A stretch of 64,000 nucleotides of DNA from the NCBI RefSeq assembly GCF_018336155.1, contig NZ_JAGYHF010000011.1, positions 124,001-188,000 on the forward strand, in the 5' to 3' direction. The stretch is from Pseudomonas rustica. Its GTDB lineage: Bacteria > Pseudomonadota > Gammaproteobacteria > Pseudomonadales > Pseudomonadaceae. Both the position numbers and the translations under genes were made by a program. Numbering within the stretch: the first letter of the stretch is position 1; every line of letters begins with the position of its first letter. Under the pieces are notes generated by a model. The model saw only the letters and a list, made by a program, of their open reading frames with translations, ran no database searches and had not been told where the DNA came from. Of the stretch, positions 33,116-42,027 are shown in pieces.

Positions 33116-34234
33116 ATGCGGAGCAAGGTGACAGGTGCGCAGCGTTGGGTCGTGAAGATCGGCAGCGCTTTGCTGACAGCAGATGGCAAAGGGCTGGATC
33201 GCGCGGCAATGAGTGTCTGGGTCGAGCAAATGGTGGCGCTGCATGAAGCGGGCGTCGAGCTGGTGCTGGTGTCCTCCGGGGCAGTGGCGGCCGGTATGAG
33301 CCGTTTGGGCTGGACCGCGCGACCCAGCGCGATGCACGAGCTCCAGGCGGCCGCCGCTATCGGTCAGATGGGTTTGGTGCAGGCGTGGGAATCAAGCTTC
33401 GCCGAGCATGGCCGGCACACGGCGCAAATTCTCCTGACTCACGACGACTTGTCCGACCGCAAGCGCTACCTCAATGCCCGTAGCACCTTGCGCGCGCTGG
33501 TCGAGCTGAAAGTCATTCCGGTCATCAACGAAAACGACACCGTGGTGACTGACGAGATCCGTTTTGGCGACAACGACACGCTGGCGGCGCTGGTGGCCAA
33601 CCTGGTCGAAGCGGATCTGCTGGTGATCCTTACCGACCGCGACGGCATGTTCGACGCCGATCCGCGCAACAATCCGGATGCGCAGTTGATCTACGAAGCG
33701 CGCGCCGATGATCCGAGTCTCGACGCGGTTGCCGGTGGTACCGGCGGTGCGTTGGGGCGTGGCGGCATGCAGACCAAGCTGCGCGCGGCGCGTCTGGCGG
33801 CGCGTTCCGGTGCGCACACCATCATCGTTGGCGGGCGTCTCGAGCGCGTGCTTGATCGCCTGAAAGCGGGCGAGCGCATCGGCACCTTGCTGTCGCCTGA
33901 GCGCGGCATGCTCGCGGCGCGTAAACAGTGGCTGGCCGGCCATCTGCAAACGCGCGGTACCCTGGTGTTGGACGATGGCGCGGTGTCGGCGCTGTCCAAA
34001 GGCAACAAAAGCCTGCTGCCGGTCGGCGTGAAACTGGTGCAGGGTAGCTTCCGTCGCGGTGAGATGGTGGTGTGCGTGGCGCCGGACGGTCGTGAGATCG
34101 CTCGTGGCCTGGCCAACTACAGCGCGCTGGAAGCACAAAAAATCATCGGTCAGTCGTCGGATGCGATTGTCGGTTTGCTCGGTTACATGGCGGAGCCAGA
34201 ACTGGTTCACCGTGACAACCTGATCCTGGTGTAA
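33116..34234 (+). CDS. proB: Glutamate 5-kinase with PUA domain
   Basis: 372 aa from ATG 33116 (AAGG 9 nt upstream; ATG 33113 and TTG 33107 are also in frame). The amino-acid kinase domain has VVKIGSALLT, LVSSGAVAAGM, VIPVINENDTV and GTGGALGRGGMQTKL. The C-terminal PUA domain (about 280-372) is typical of proteobacterial ProB. It phosphorylates glutamate as the first, proline-inhibited step of proline synthesis. It lies 10 nt before creA and is probably co-transcribed with it. Confidence 0.95.
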   Translation: MRSKVTGAQRWVVKIGSALLTADGKGLDRAAMSVWVEQMVALHEAGVELVLVSSGAVAAGMSRLGWTARPSAMHELQAAAAIGQMGLVQAWESSFAEHGRHTAQILLTHDDLSDRKRYLNARSTLRALVELKVIPVINENDTVVTDEIRFGDNDTLAALVANLVEADLLVILTDRDGMFDADPRNNPDAQLIYEARADDPSLDAVAGGTGGALGRGGMQTKLRAARLAARSGAHTIIVGGRLERVLDRLKAGERIGTLLSPERGMLAARKQWLAGHLQTRGTLVLDDGAVSALSKGNKSLLPVGVKLVQGSFRRGEMVVCVAPDGREIARGLANYSALEAQKIIGQSSDAIVGLLGYMAEPELVHRDNLILV

Positions 34235-34244
34235 GGAAAACTCG

Positions 34245-34712
34245 ATGCGTTTAGCAAAAGGATTGTTGGGCCTACTGATGGCGATGCCATTGCTGGCCTC
34301 GGCCGAGGAAATCGGTCAGGTGTCGACAGTGTTCAAATTCGTCGGCCCGAACGACCGGATCGTGGTCGAAGCGTTTGATGATCCGAAGGTCGAAGGCGTG
34401 ACCTGCTACCTGTCGCGCGCCAAGACTGGCGGGGTGAAGGGTGGTTTGGGTCTGGCTGAAGATCGCGCAGAAGCGTCGATCGCCTGTCGTCAGGTGGGGC
34501 CGATCAAGTTCAATGGCGATCTGAAGGATGGCGATGAGGTGTTCAAGGAGCGCACGTCGCTGGTGTTCAAGACCATGCAGGTGGTGCGTTTCCTCGACAA
34601 GAAACGCAATACGCTGGTGTACCTGGTCTATAGCGATCGCTTGATCGAAGGCAGTCCACAGAATGCCGTGACGGCGATCCCGATCCTGCCATGGGTGCCC
34701 GTCCAGCAATAA
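34245..34712 (+). CDS. creA: CreA family periplasmic protein
   Basis: 155 aa; ATG 34245 has AAGGAAAA upstream. The signal peptide RLAKGLLGLLMAMPLLASA is cut before EE. The mature protein has the CreA hallmarks TVFKFVGPNDRIVVEAFDDP, CYLSRAKTGG and SIACRQVGP, with two cysteines likely in a disulfide. The function of CreA is unknown; despite the name it is not part of the CreBC regulatory pair. It follows proB after 10 nt. Confidence 0.9.
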   Translation: MRLAKGLLGLLMAMPLLASAEEIGQVSTVFKFVGPNDRIVVEAFDDPKVEGVTCYLSRAKTGGVKGGLGLAEDRAEASIACRQVGPIKFNGDLKDGDEVFKERTSLVFKTMQVVRFLDKKRNTLVYLVYSDRLIEGSPQNAVTAIPILPWVPVQQ

Positions 34713-34727
34713 CTCCGCAGATACAAA

Positions 34728-34816
34728 TGTGGGAGCGGGCTTGCTCGCGAAGAGGTCGTGTCAGTCGATAGGAATATCCACTGACCGATCGCATTCGCGA
34801 GCAAGCCCGCTCCCAC
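34728..34816. repeat. REP pair, family B (heads out)
   Basis: TGTGGGAGCGGGCTTGCTCG and the inverted copy ending CCCGCTCCCAC with a 43-nt centre, followed by a T-run. It lies between convergent creA and rpsT, 15 nt after the creA stop, and may serve as the creA terminator. Confidence 0.9.
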
Positions 34817-34852
34817 TTTTTTTTGCGCTGGATTTGTTAAATCACAGGCAAT

Positions 34853-34881
34853 AAAAAACCGACCCTAAGGTCGGTTTTTTA
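34853..34881. terminator. rpsT terminator (bidirectional)
   Basis: AAAAAACCGACC-CTAA-GGTCGGTTTTTT; the symmetric A/T flanks allow action in both directions. It is 13 nt beyond the rpsT stop. Confidence 0.92.
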
Positions 34882-34894
34882 ATGACTACGTCGA

Positions 34895-35167
34895 TTAAGC
34901 GGCTTCTTTCAGCGCTTTAACGTGGCCATTCAGACGGCTCTTATGACGAGCAGCCTTGTTCTTGTGGATGATGCCTTTATCGGCCATACGGTCGATAACT
35001 GGCACAGCCAGAACGTATGCAGCTTGAGCTTTTTCAGCGTCTTTTGCGTCAATGGCTTTAACTACATTCTTGATGTAGGTGCGAACCATGGAACGCAGGC
35101 TGGCGTTGTGGCTGCGACGCTTCTCAGCCTGTTTTGCACGTTTTTTGGCGGAAGGTGAGTTGGCCAC
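34895..35167 (-). CDS. rpsT: 30S ribosomal protein S20
   Basis: 90 aa. The start is GTG at 35167, preceded by GAGGAG at 8 nt; no ATG lies near. ANSPSAKKRAKQAEKRRSHN is the S20 N-terminus and the rest is basic and helical. It binds 16S rRNA. E. coli rpsT also uses a non-ATG start linked to autoregulation, so the GTG here may matter for expression level. It is divergent from murJ, with its own strong promoter. Confidence 0.96.
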   Translation of the reverse strand: MANSPSAKKRAKQAEKRRSHNASLRSMVRTYIKNVVKAIDAKDAEKAQAAYVLAVPVIDRMADKGIIHKNKAARHKSRLNGHVKALKEAA

Positions 35168-35220
35168 CGTCGAGCTCCTCGAAAGACTTTTTAGGAAATA
35201 GCAAACAAAATAGGCCGCGA

Positions 35221-35249
35221 ATCATGCCGATGAAGAGAAGTCTTGTCAA
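35221..35249 (-). promoter_or_regulatory. rpsT promoter
   Basis: On the minus strand TTGACA (35244-35249), a 17-nt spacer and CATGAT (35221-35226). The -35 and spacing are consensus. The 5' leader is about 45 nt. No comparable promoter for divergent murJ could be fixed in the same 252-nt gap. Confidence 0.75.
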
Positions 35250-35419
35250 GGGCACTTGAATCGTTCCGCTAAGTGGTAGGTATAAAGAGGCGGGATATTT
35301 ATTTCCGGCGCTTGACCTGTAAACTCGCGAGCTTTGGCTCTGTGCTGCTGCGGCGCGGAGTATCGCATAAGTAGGCGCTTAATTCGCCTGCTGTTTATCG
35401 ACAGGCACAAATTCCCTCA

Positions 35420-36958
35420 ATGAATCTGCTCAAATCGTTGGCCGCCGTCAGCTCTATCACGATGCTTTCCCGGATTCTGGGTTTTGTTCGTGACACGCTT
35501 ATCGCCCGCACATTCGGCGCCGGGATGGCGACAGACGCCTTCTTTATCGCCTTCAAACTGCCCAATCTGCTGCGAAGAATTTTTGCCGAGGGCGCTTTCT
35601 CCCAGGCATTCGTGCCAATTCTGGCCGAATACAAAAGTCAGCAGGGCGAAGAGGCGACCCGTACCTTCATTGCCTACGTATCGGGCCTGCTGACGCTGGT
35701 ACTGGCGATCGTCACCGCGCTGGGCATGATCGCGGCGCCTTGGGTGATTTGGGCCACGGCGCCCGGTTTCACCGATACGCCGGAAAAATTCCAGCTCACC
35801 TCTGATCTGTTGCGGGTGACGTTCCCTTATATATTGCTGATCTCGCTGTCATCGCTGGCCGGCGCGATCCTCAATACCTGGAACCGTTTCTCGGTGCCCG
35901 CATTTGTGCCGACCTTGCTTAACGTCAGCATGATCGTGTTCTCGCTGTTCCTCACGCCGTACTTCGATCCGCCGGTCATGGCCCTTGGCTGGGCGGTATT
36001 GGTTGGTGGTCTGGCGCAGCTGCTCTATCAACTGCCGCACCTGAAAAAGATCGGCATGCTGGTGCTGCCGCGTCTGAACCTGCGCGATACCGGCGTGTGG
36101 CGCGTGATGAAGCAGATGCTGCCGGCGATCCTCGGTGTCTCGGTCAGCCAGATTTCGCTGATCATCAACACTATCTTCGCCTCGTTTCTGGTCGCAGGTT
36201 CGGTGTCGTGGATGTACTACGCCGACCGTTTGATGGAGTTGCCATCCGGTGTGCTTGGCGTGGCGTTGGGCACGATTTTGCTGCCGACATTGGCAAAAAC
36301 CTATGCGAGCAAGGATCGCCACGAGTATTCGCGGATCCTCGATTGGGGCCTGCGTCTGTGTTTTGTGCTGGTGCTGCCGTGCTCGCTGGCGTTGGGGATT
36401 CTCGCCGAGCCGCTGACCGTGTCGCTGTTCCAGTACGGTCAGTTCAGTGGCTTCGACGCAGAAATGACTCAACGTGCGCTGATTGCTTATTCTGTCGGCC
36501 TGCTCGGGATTATCGTGATCAAAGTGCTGGCGCCGGGCTTTTATGCGCAACAGAACATCCGCACCCCGGTGAAAATCGCAATCTTCACGCTGGTGGTTAC
36601 TCAGTTGTTCAACTTGGTGCTGATCGGCCCCCTGGCTCACGCCGGTCTGGCCTTGGCGATCAGTGCCGGTGCCTGCCTCAACGCCGGACTGCTGTTCTAT
36701 CAACTGCGCAAGCAGCAGATGTACCAGCCGCAGCCGGGTTGGGCCAAGTTCGCTTTCAAACTGGTGGTCGCGGTGGCGGTGATGTCCGTGGTGCTGTTGA
36801 TCGGCATGCATTTCATGCCGCCATGGGATCAAGGGCACATGCTTGAGCGCTTCCTGCGTCTGGGCGCCTTGGTCGCGGCTGGCGTGGTGTCCTATTTCGG
36901 TATGTTGCTGCTGCTCGGTTTCCGCCTGCGCGACTTCAATCGCAAGGCCTTGAGCTAA
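35420..36958 (+). CDS. murJ: Lipid II flippase MurJ (MviN)
   Basis: 512 aa with about 14 hydrophobic helices. The N-terminal segment RILGFVRDTLIARTFGAG and FKLPNLLRRIFAEGAFSQAF are MurJ signatures, with conserved arginines lining the central cavity. It flips lipid II across the inner membrane for peptidoglycan synthesis and is essential. The ATG at 35420 has only a weak Shine-Dalgarno (ACAGG). It is followed by the ribF-ileS-lspA-fkpB-ispH series, as in P. aeruginosa. Confidence 0.95.
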   Translation: MNLLKSLAAVSSITMLSRILGFVRDTLIARTFGAGMATDAFFIAFKLPNLLRRIFAEGAFSQAFVPILAEYKSQQGEEATRTFIAYVSGLLTLVLAIVTALGMIAAPWVIWATAPGFTDTPEKFQLTSDLLRVTFPYILLISLSSLAGAILNTWNRFSVPAFVPTLLNVSMIVFSLFLTPYFDPPVMALGWAVLVGGLAQLLYQLPHLKKIGMLVLPRLNLRDTGVWRVMKQMLPAILGVSVSQISLIINTIFASFLVAGSVSWMYYADRLMELPSGVLGVALGTILLPTLAKTYASKDRHEYSRILDWGLRLCFVLVLPCSLALGILAEPLTVSLFQYGQFSGFDAEMTQRALIAYSVGLLGIIVIKVLAPGFYAQQNIRTPVKIAIFTLVVTQLFNLVLIGPLAHAGLALAISAGACLNAGLLFYQLRKQQMYQPQPGWAKFAFKLVVAVAVMSVVLLIGMHFMPPWDQGHMLERFLRLGALVAAGVVSYFGMLLLLGFRLRDFNRKALS

Positions 36959-37053
36959 GGTTTTTCTCTTTATGGATGGGCGCGGGCCGGCAGTTTTGTC
37001 GGCTCGTTCACTTTGCGTTACGGTGTTGCCTGTCGTCGGCCGTCGGGTGTGGT

Positions 37054-37059
37054 TATAAT
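37054..37059 (+). promoter_or_regulatory. -10 element upstream of ribF
   Basis: A perfect TATAAT 28 nt before the ribF start; no good -35 at 16-18 nt (TTGCCT is 22 nt away). It could initiate the ribF-ileS-lspA-fkpB transcript with an activator or as a weak promoter. Confidence 0.45.
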
Positions 37060-37087
37060 CGACCACTTTATGAGCAAGAAGCGCGTT

Positions 37088-38026
37088 ATGCAGCTGGTTC
37101 GAGGCCTCCACAACTTGCGCCCCCAGCATCGGGGCTGCGTCGCCACTATTGGCAACTTTGACGGTGTTCACCGTGGTCACCAGGCTATCCTGGCCCGACT
37201 GCGTGAGCGTGCGCTCGAGTTGGGCGTACCCAGCTGCGTGGTGATTTTCGAGCCGCAGCCACGGGAATTCTTTGCCCCCGAGACCGCGCCGGCACGTCTG
37301 GCCCGGTTGCGCGACAAGCTGCAACTGTTGGCCGCCGAAGGCGTCGACCGGGTGTTGTGTCTGGCGTTCAACCAGCGCTTGAGCAAACTCAGCGCCAGTG
37401 AGTTCGTCGACACCATCCTTGTGGATGGCCTCGGCGTGCAGCATCTGGAAGTCGGTGACGATTTCCGCTTTGGCTGCGACCGCCTCGGTGATTTCGATTT
37501 CCTGATGCAGGCCGGGCAGGTTCACGGTTTTACCGTCGAAGCGGCGCAAACCGTCGAGCTGGACGGCATTCGCGTCAGCAGCACGCAAGTGCGCAATGCC
37601 TTGGCCGCCGCCGATTTTGCCTTGGCCGAACGTTTGCTCGGTCGCCCGTACCGGATCGCCGGTCGCGTGCTGCATGGCCAGAAACTGGCCCGGCAATTGG
37701 GCACGCCCACTGCCAACATTCAACTCAAGCGTCGTCGCGTGCCGTTCACCGGGGTCTATCTGGTGGATGTCGATATCGACGGCAAGACCTGGCCAGGCGT
37801 CGCCAATATCGGCGTGCGGCCTACGGTACAAGGTGATGGCAAGGCCCACCTTGAAGTCCATCTTTTAGATTTTGCCGGCGATCTGTATGACCGGCGTTTG
37901 ACGGTGGTTTTCCACCAAAAGCTGCGTGAAGAGCAGCGCTTCGCCTCCCTGGAGGCATTGAAAACGGCGATCAATGCGGATGTCGCCACCGCCCGTGCAC
38001 TAGCCGCACCTAGCGCCCATCGCTAA
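37088..38026 (+). CDS. ribF: Bifunctional riboflavin kinase/FAD synthetase
   Basis: 312 aa from ATG 37088 (QLVRGLHNL start, as in other Pseudomonas RibF); ATG 37070 is an in-frame alternative. The N-terminal FAD synthetase has ATIGNFDGVHRGHQ and later GDDFRFG. The C-terminal riboflavin kinase domain has GTPTANI and GVYLVDVDI. It converts riboflavin to FMN and then FAD in the cytoplasm. It is first in a run with ileS 13 nt downstream. Confidence 0.95.
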   Translation: MQLVRGLHNLRPQHRGCVATIGNFDGVHRGHQAILARLRERALELGVPSCVVIFEPQPREFFAPETAPARLARLRDKLQLLAAEGVDRVLCLAFNQRLSKLSASEFVDTILVDGLGVQHLEVGDDFRFGCDRLGDFDFLMQAGQVHGFTVEAAQTVELDGIRVSSTQVRNALAAADFALAERLLGRPYRIAGRVLHGQKLARQLGTPTANIQLKRRRVPFTGVYLVDVDIDGKTWPGVANIGVRPTVQGDGKAHLEVHLLDFAGDLYDRRLTVVFHQKLREEQRFASLEALKTAINADVATARALAAPSAHR

Positions 38027-38039
38027 TGAAGAGCCTTAA

Positions 38040-40871
38040 ATGACCGACTATAAAGCCACGCTTAACCTTCCGGACACCGCCTTCCCAATGAAGGCCGGCC
38101 TGCCACAGCGCGAACCGCAGATTCTGCAGCGCTGGGACAGTATTGGCCTGTACGGAAAGTTGCGCGAGATTGGCAAGGATCGTCCGAAGTTCGTTCTGCA
38201 TGACGGCCCTCCGTATGCCAACGGCACGATCCACATCGGTCACGCACTGAACAAGATTCTCAAGGACATGATCATCCGCTCGAAGACCCTGTCGGGCTTC
38301 GACGCGCCGTATGTTCCGGGTTGGGACTGCCATGGCCTGCCGATCGAGCACAAGGTTGAAGTGACCCACGGCAAAAATCTGGGCGCGGACAAGACCCGCG
38401 AACTGTGCCGTGCCTACGCCACCGAGCAGATCGAAGGGCAGAAGTCCGAATTCATCCGTCTCGGCGTGCTGGGCGACTGGGCCAACCCGTACAAGACCAT
38501 GGATTTCAAGAACGAGGCCGGTGAAATCCGCGCCCTCGCTGAAATCGTCAAGGGCGGTTTCGTGTTCAAGGGCCTCAAGCCGGTGAACTGGTGCTTCGAC
38601 TGCGGTTCGGCCCTGGCTGAAGCGGAAGTTGAGTACGAGAACAAAAAGTCCTCGACCATCGACGTTGCGTTCCCGATCGCTGACGAAGCCAAACTGGCTG
38701 CCGCGTTCGGTCTGCCATCGTTGAGCAAACCTGCCTCGATCGTGATCTGGACCACCACCCCGTGGACCATCCCGGCCAACCAGGCACTGAACGTTCACTC
38801 GGAATTCAACTACGCACTGGTGGATGTCGGCGACAAGCTGCTGGTGCTGGCTGAAGAGCTGGTTGAAGCCTGCCTGGCGCGCTACGGCATCGAAGGTTCG
38901 GTCATCGCGACCACCACCGGTAAAGAGCTGGAGCTGATCAACTTCCGTCACCCGTTCTACGACCGTCTGTCGCCGGTGTACCTGGCTGACTACGTTGAAC
39001 TGGGCGCTGGCACCGGCGTGGTTCACTCCGCTCCGGCCTACGGCGTGGACGACTTCGTGACCTGCAAAAAATACGGCATGGTCAACGACGACATCCTCAA
39101 TCCAGTACAAAGCAACGGCGTTTACGTGCCGTCGCTGGAATTCTTCGGCGGCCAGTTCATCTGGAAGGCCAACCCGGCCATCGTCGACAAGCTGACCGAA
39201 GTCGGTGCGCTGATGCACACCACCGTCATCGAACACAGCTACATGCACTGCTGGCGCCACAAGACTCCGCTGATCTACCGCGCCACCGCGCAGTGGTTCA
39301 TCGGCATGGACAAAGAGCCAACCAGCGGCGACACCCTGCGTGTACGTTCGCTCAAAGCCATCGAAAACACCAAGTTCGTCCCGGCCTGGGGCCAGGCGCG
39401 TCTGCACTCGATGATCGCCAACCGTCCTGACTGGTGCATCTCGCGTCAACGTAACTGGGGCGTGCCGATCCCGTTCTTCCTGAACAAGGAAAGCGGCGAA
39501 CTGCACCCACGTACCGTCGAGCTGATGGAAGAAGTCGCCAAACGCGTTGAAGTCGAAGGCATCGAAGCCTGGTTCAAGATGGACGCTGCCGAGTTGCTCG
39601 GCGACGAAGCGCCGCTGTACGACAAGATCAGCGACACCCTCGACGTCTGGTTCGATTCGGGCACCACGCACTGGCACGTCCTGCGCGGTTCGCACCCGAT
39701 GGGTCACGAGACCGGCCCGCGCGCCGATCTGTACCTGGAAGGTTCCGACCAACACCGTGGCTGGTTCCACTCGTCGCTGCTGACCGGTTGCGCCATCGAC
39801 AATCACGCGCCGTACCGCGAACTGCTGACTCACGGTTTTACCGTCGACGAAGCCGGCCGCAAGATGTCCAAATCGCTGGGCAACGTGATTGCGCCGCAGA
39901 AAGTCAACGACACCCTGGGCGCCGACATCATGCGTCTGTGGGTGGCTTCGACTGACTACTCCGGCGAGATGGCGGTTTCCGACCAGATCCTGCAGCGCAG
40001 CGCGGACGCCTATCGTCGTATCCGTAACACCGCGCGCTTCCTGCTCTCGAACCTGAGCGGTTTCAACCCGGCCACCGACATCCTGCCGGCTGAAGAAATG
40101 CTCGCGCTGGATCGTTGGGCGGTCGACCGCACCTTGCTGCTGCAACGCGAGCTGCAAGAGCATTACGGCGAATACCGTTTCTGGAACGTCTACTCGAAGA
40201 TCCACAACTTCTGCGTGCAGGAGCTGGGCGGTTTCTACCTCGACATCATCAAGGACCGTCAGTACACCACTGGCGCCAACAGCAAGGCTCGCCGTTCGGC
40301 GCAAACCGCGCTGTTCCACATCTCCGAAGCGCTGGTGCGCTGGATCGCGCCGATCCTCGCTTTTACCGCCGACGAACTGTGGGAATACCTGCCGGGCGAG
40401 CGTAACGAATCGGTCATGCTCAACACCTGGTACGAAGGCCTGACCGAACTGCCAGCTGACGTTGAACTGGGCCGCGACTACTGGGAGCGCGTAATGGCGG
40501 TCAAAGTAGCGGTCAACAAAGAAATGGAAATCCAGCGCGCGGCCAAAGCCGTCGGTGGCAACCTGCAAGCCGAAGTGACGCTGTACGCCGAAGACGCCCT
40601 GAGCGCCGATCTGGCCAAGCTGAGCAACGAACTGCGCTTTGTCCTGATCACTTCGACGGCCAGCGTTGCGCCTTTTGTCAGCGCACCTGAAGACGCGGTC
40701 GTGACTGAAGTCAGCGGCCTTAAGCTGAAGATCGTCAAATCGGCCTTCCCGAAGTGCGCCCGTTGCTGGCACTGCCGTGAAGACGTTGGTGTGAACCCGG
40801 AGCATCCGGAAATCTGCGGTCGTTGCGTCGACAACATCAGCGGCGCTGGCGAGGTTCGTCACTATGCCTAA
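38040..40871 (+). CDS. ileS: Isoleucyl-tRNA synthetase
   Basis: 943 aa, typical of bacterial type-1 IleRS. PPYANGTIHIGHALNK contains the HIGH motif and GRKMSKSLGN the KMSKS loop; the CP1 editing domain lies between them. The C-terminal zinc finger has CARCWHC and CGRCVDN. It charges tRNA-Ile and edits valine. Its stop overlaps the lspA start by 8 nt. The long opposite-strand frame covering it is a composition artefact. Confidence 0.98.
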   Translation: MTDYKATLNLPDTAFPMKAGLPQREPQILQRWDSIGLYGKLREIGKDRPKFVLHDGPPYANGTIHIGHALNKILKDMIIRSKTLSGFDAPYVPGWDCHGLPIEHKVEVTHGKNLGADKTRELCRAYATEQIEGQKSEFIRLGVLGDWANPYKTMDFKNEAGEIRALAEIVKGGFVFKGLKPVNWCFDCGSALAEAEVEYENKKSSTIDVAFPIADEAKLAAAFGLPSLSKPASIVIWTTTPWTIPANQALNVHSEFNYALVDVGDKLLVLAEELVEACLARYGIEGSVIATTTGKELELINFRHPFYDRLSPVYLADYVELGAGTGVVHSAPAYGVDDFVTCKKYGMVNDDILNPVQSNGVYVPSLEFFGGQFIWKANPAIVDKLTEVGALMHTTVIEHSYMHCWRHKTPLIYRATAQWFIGMDKEPTSGDTLRVRSLKAIENTKFVPAWGQARLHSMIANRPDWCISRQRNWGVPIPFFLNKESGELHPRTVELMEEVAKRVEVEGIEAWFKMDAAELLGDEAPLYDKISDTLDVWFDSGTTHWHVLRGSHPMGHETGPRADLYLEGSDQHRGWFHSSLLTGCAIDNHAPYRELLTHGFTVDEAGRKMSKSLGNVIAPQKVNDTLGADIMRLWVASTDYSGEMAVSDQILQRSADAYRRIRNTARFLLSNLSGFNPATDILPAEEMLALDRWAVDRTLLLQRELQEHYGEYRFWNVYSKIHNFCVQELGGFYLDIIKDRQYTTGANSKARRSAQTALFHISEALVRWIAPILAFTADELWEYLPGERNESVMLNTWYEGLTELPADVELGRDYWERVMAVKVAVNKEMEIQRAAKAVGGNLQAEVTLYAEDALSADLAKLSNELRFVLITSTASVAPFVSAPEDAVVTEVSGLKLKIVKSAFPKCARCWHCREDVGVNPEHPEICGRCVDNISGAGEVRHYA

Positions 40872-41376
40872 TGCCGTTGGCCGTTTCGGACGGTTGAGCT
40901 GGCTCTGGTTGAGTTTGCTGGTTCTGGTCATTGACCAGGCCAGCAAGTTTTACTTCGAAGGCAAGCTCGAAATGTTCCAGCAGATCGTGATCATTCCTGA
41001 TTACTTCAGCTGGACGCTGGCGTACAACACCGGCGCTGCCTTCAGCTTCCTCGCTGACAGCTCCGGATGGCAGCGCTGGCTGTTTGCCCTGATCGCCATT
41101 GTGGTCAGTGCCGTGCTGGTTGTCTGGCTCAAGCGCTTGGGCCGCAATGAAACCTGGCTGGCCGTCGCTTTGGCGCTGGTGCTGGGTGGCGCGCTGGGCA
41201 ATCTGTACGACCGCATTGCCTTGGGGCATGTGATCGATTTCATTCTGGTGCACTGGCAGAACCGCTGGTACTTCCCGGCGTTCAACTTCGCCGACAGCGC
41301 GATTACCGTTGGCGCGATAATGCTGGCACTGGACATGTTCAAAACCAAGAAAACCGAAGAGGCCGTTCATGACTGA
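40864..41376 (+). CDS. lspA: Lipoprotein signal peptidase (signal peptidase II)
   Basis: 170 aa with four membrane helices. The catalytic aspartates are in GGALGNLYDRI and FPAFNFADSAI, and DQASKF is conserved near the N-terminus. It cleaves prolipoproteins after lipid modification in the inner membrane. It overlaps ileS by 8 nt upstream and fkpB by 8 nt downstream, so the three are translationally coupled. Its substrates here would include BamD and the lipoproteins at 18498 and 25018. Confidence 0.97.
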   Translation: MPNAVGRFGRLSWLWLSLLVLVIDQASKFYFEGKLEMFQQIVIIPDYFSWTLAYNTGAAFSFLADSSGWQRWLFALIAIVVSAVLVVWLKRLGRNETWLAVALALVLGGALGNLYDRIALGHVIDFILVHWQNRWYFPAFNFADSAITVGAIMLALDMFKTKKTEEAVHD

Positions 41377-41821
41377 ACAGGTATTGGCTGAGCAACGCAT
41401 CGGCCAGAACACGGAAGTCACTTTGCACTTTGCATTGCGCCTGGAGAACGGCGACACCGTCGACAGCACGTTCGACAAAGCCCCGGCGACCTTCAAGGTC
41501 GGCGACGGCAACCTGCTGCCGGGTTTCGAAGCGGCGTTGTCCGGCTTCAAGGCCGGTGACAAGCGCACGCTGACTGTTGAGCCGGAAAATGCTTTCGGCC
41601 AGCCGAACCCGCAGAACGTGCAGATCATCCCGCGCTCGCAGTTCGTCGACATGGAGCTGTCGCCGGGTTTGCTGGTGATATTCAACGACGCGGCCAATAC
41701 TGAGCTGCCGGGCGTGGTGAAAGAATTCGACGACACGCAAGTGACCATCGACTTCAACCACCCGCTGGCAGGCAAAACGCTGACCTTTGACGTGGAAATC
41801 ATTTCCGTTAAAGCGCTATAA
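41369..41821 (+). CDS. fkpB: FKBP-type prolyl isomerase FkpB (SlpA)
   Basis: 150 aa, overlapping lspA by 8 nt. The FKBP core is interrupted by the IF (insert-in-flap) domain typical of SlyD/FkpB: VTLHFALRLENGDTVDSTF, LLPGFEAALSGFKAGDKR, FGQPNPQNVQIIP. There is no SlyD-type His/Cys-rich metal-binding tail. It is a cytoplasmic folding helper. In E. coli it likewise lies between lspA and ispH. Confidence 0.93.
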   Translation: MTEQVLAEQRIGQNTEVTLHFALRLENGDTVDSTFDKAPATFKVGDGNLLPGFEAALSGFKAGDKRTLTVEPENAFGQPNPQNVQIIPRSQFVDMELSPGLLVIFNDAANTELPGVVKEFDDTQVTIDFNHPLAGKTLTFDVEIISVKAL

Positions 41822-41840
41822 AAATGTAGGAGTGAGCCTT

Positions 41841-41969
41841 TGTGGCGAGGGGATTTATCCCCGTTGGGGTGCGAAGCGCCCCCGAACCAGGCACCGCAAT
41901 TCTGAATGAATGCGCTGAAAGGTCGACGACTGCTACGCAGCCGAACGGGGATAAATCCCCTCGCCACAG
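41841..41969. repeat. REP pair, family C (long form)
   Basis: TGTGGCGAGGGGATTTATCC then CCGTTGGGGTGCGAAGCGCC on the left; CTACGCAGCCGAACGGGGAT then AAATCCCCTCGCCACAG on the right. It has the same architecture as 20922-21055. It fills the gap between fkpB and ispH and may uncouple ispH from the upstream operon. Confidence 0.9.
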
Positions 41970-42027
41970 AGAGCTGATCCCTACAATGGTTTTTCATTGT
42001 TTTCGCGCGCAAGACACGAGGCACAGC

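Noticed and set aside
38010..40946. 978-codon open frame antisense to ileS, and similar long antisense frames over cstA (2351-4675), morA (10918-14046), the Lon-like gene (21885-24326) and murJ (35849-37861)
   Set aside because: The opposite strand encodes intact, recognisable proteins. These frames are His/Gln/Arg-rich with no known domains, as expected from GC-rich third positions.
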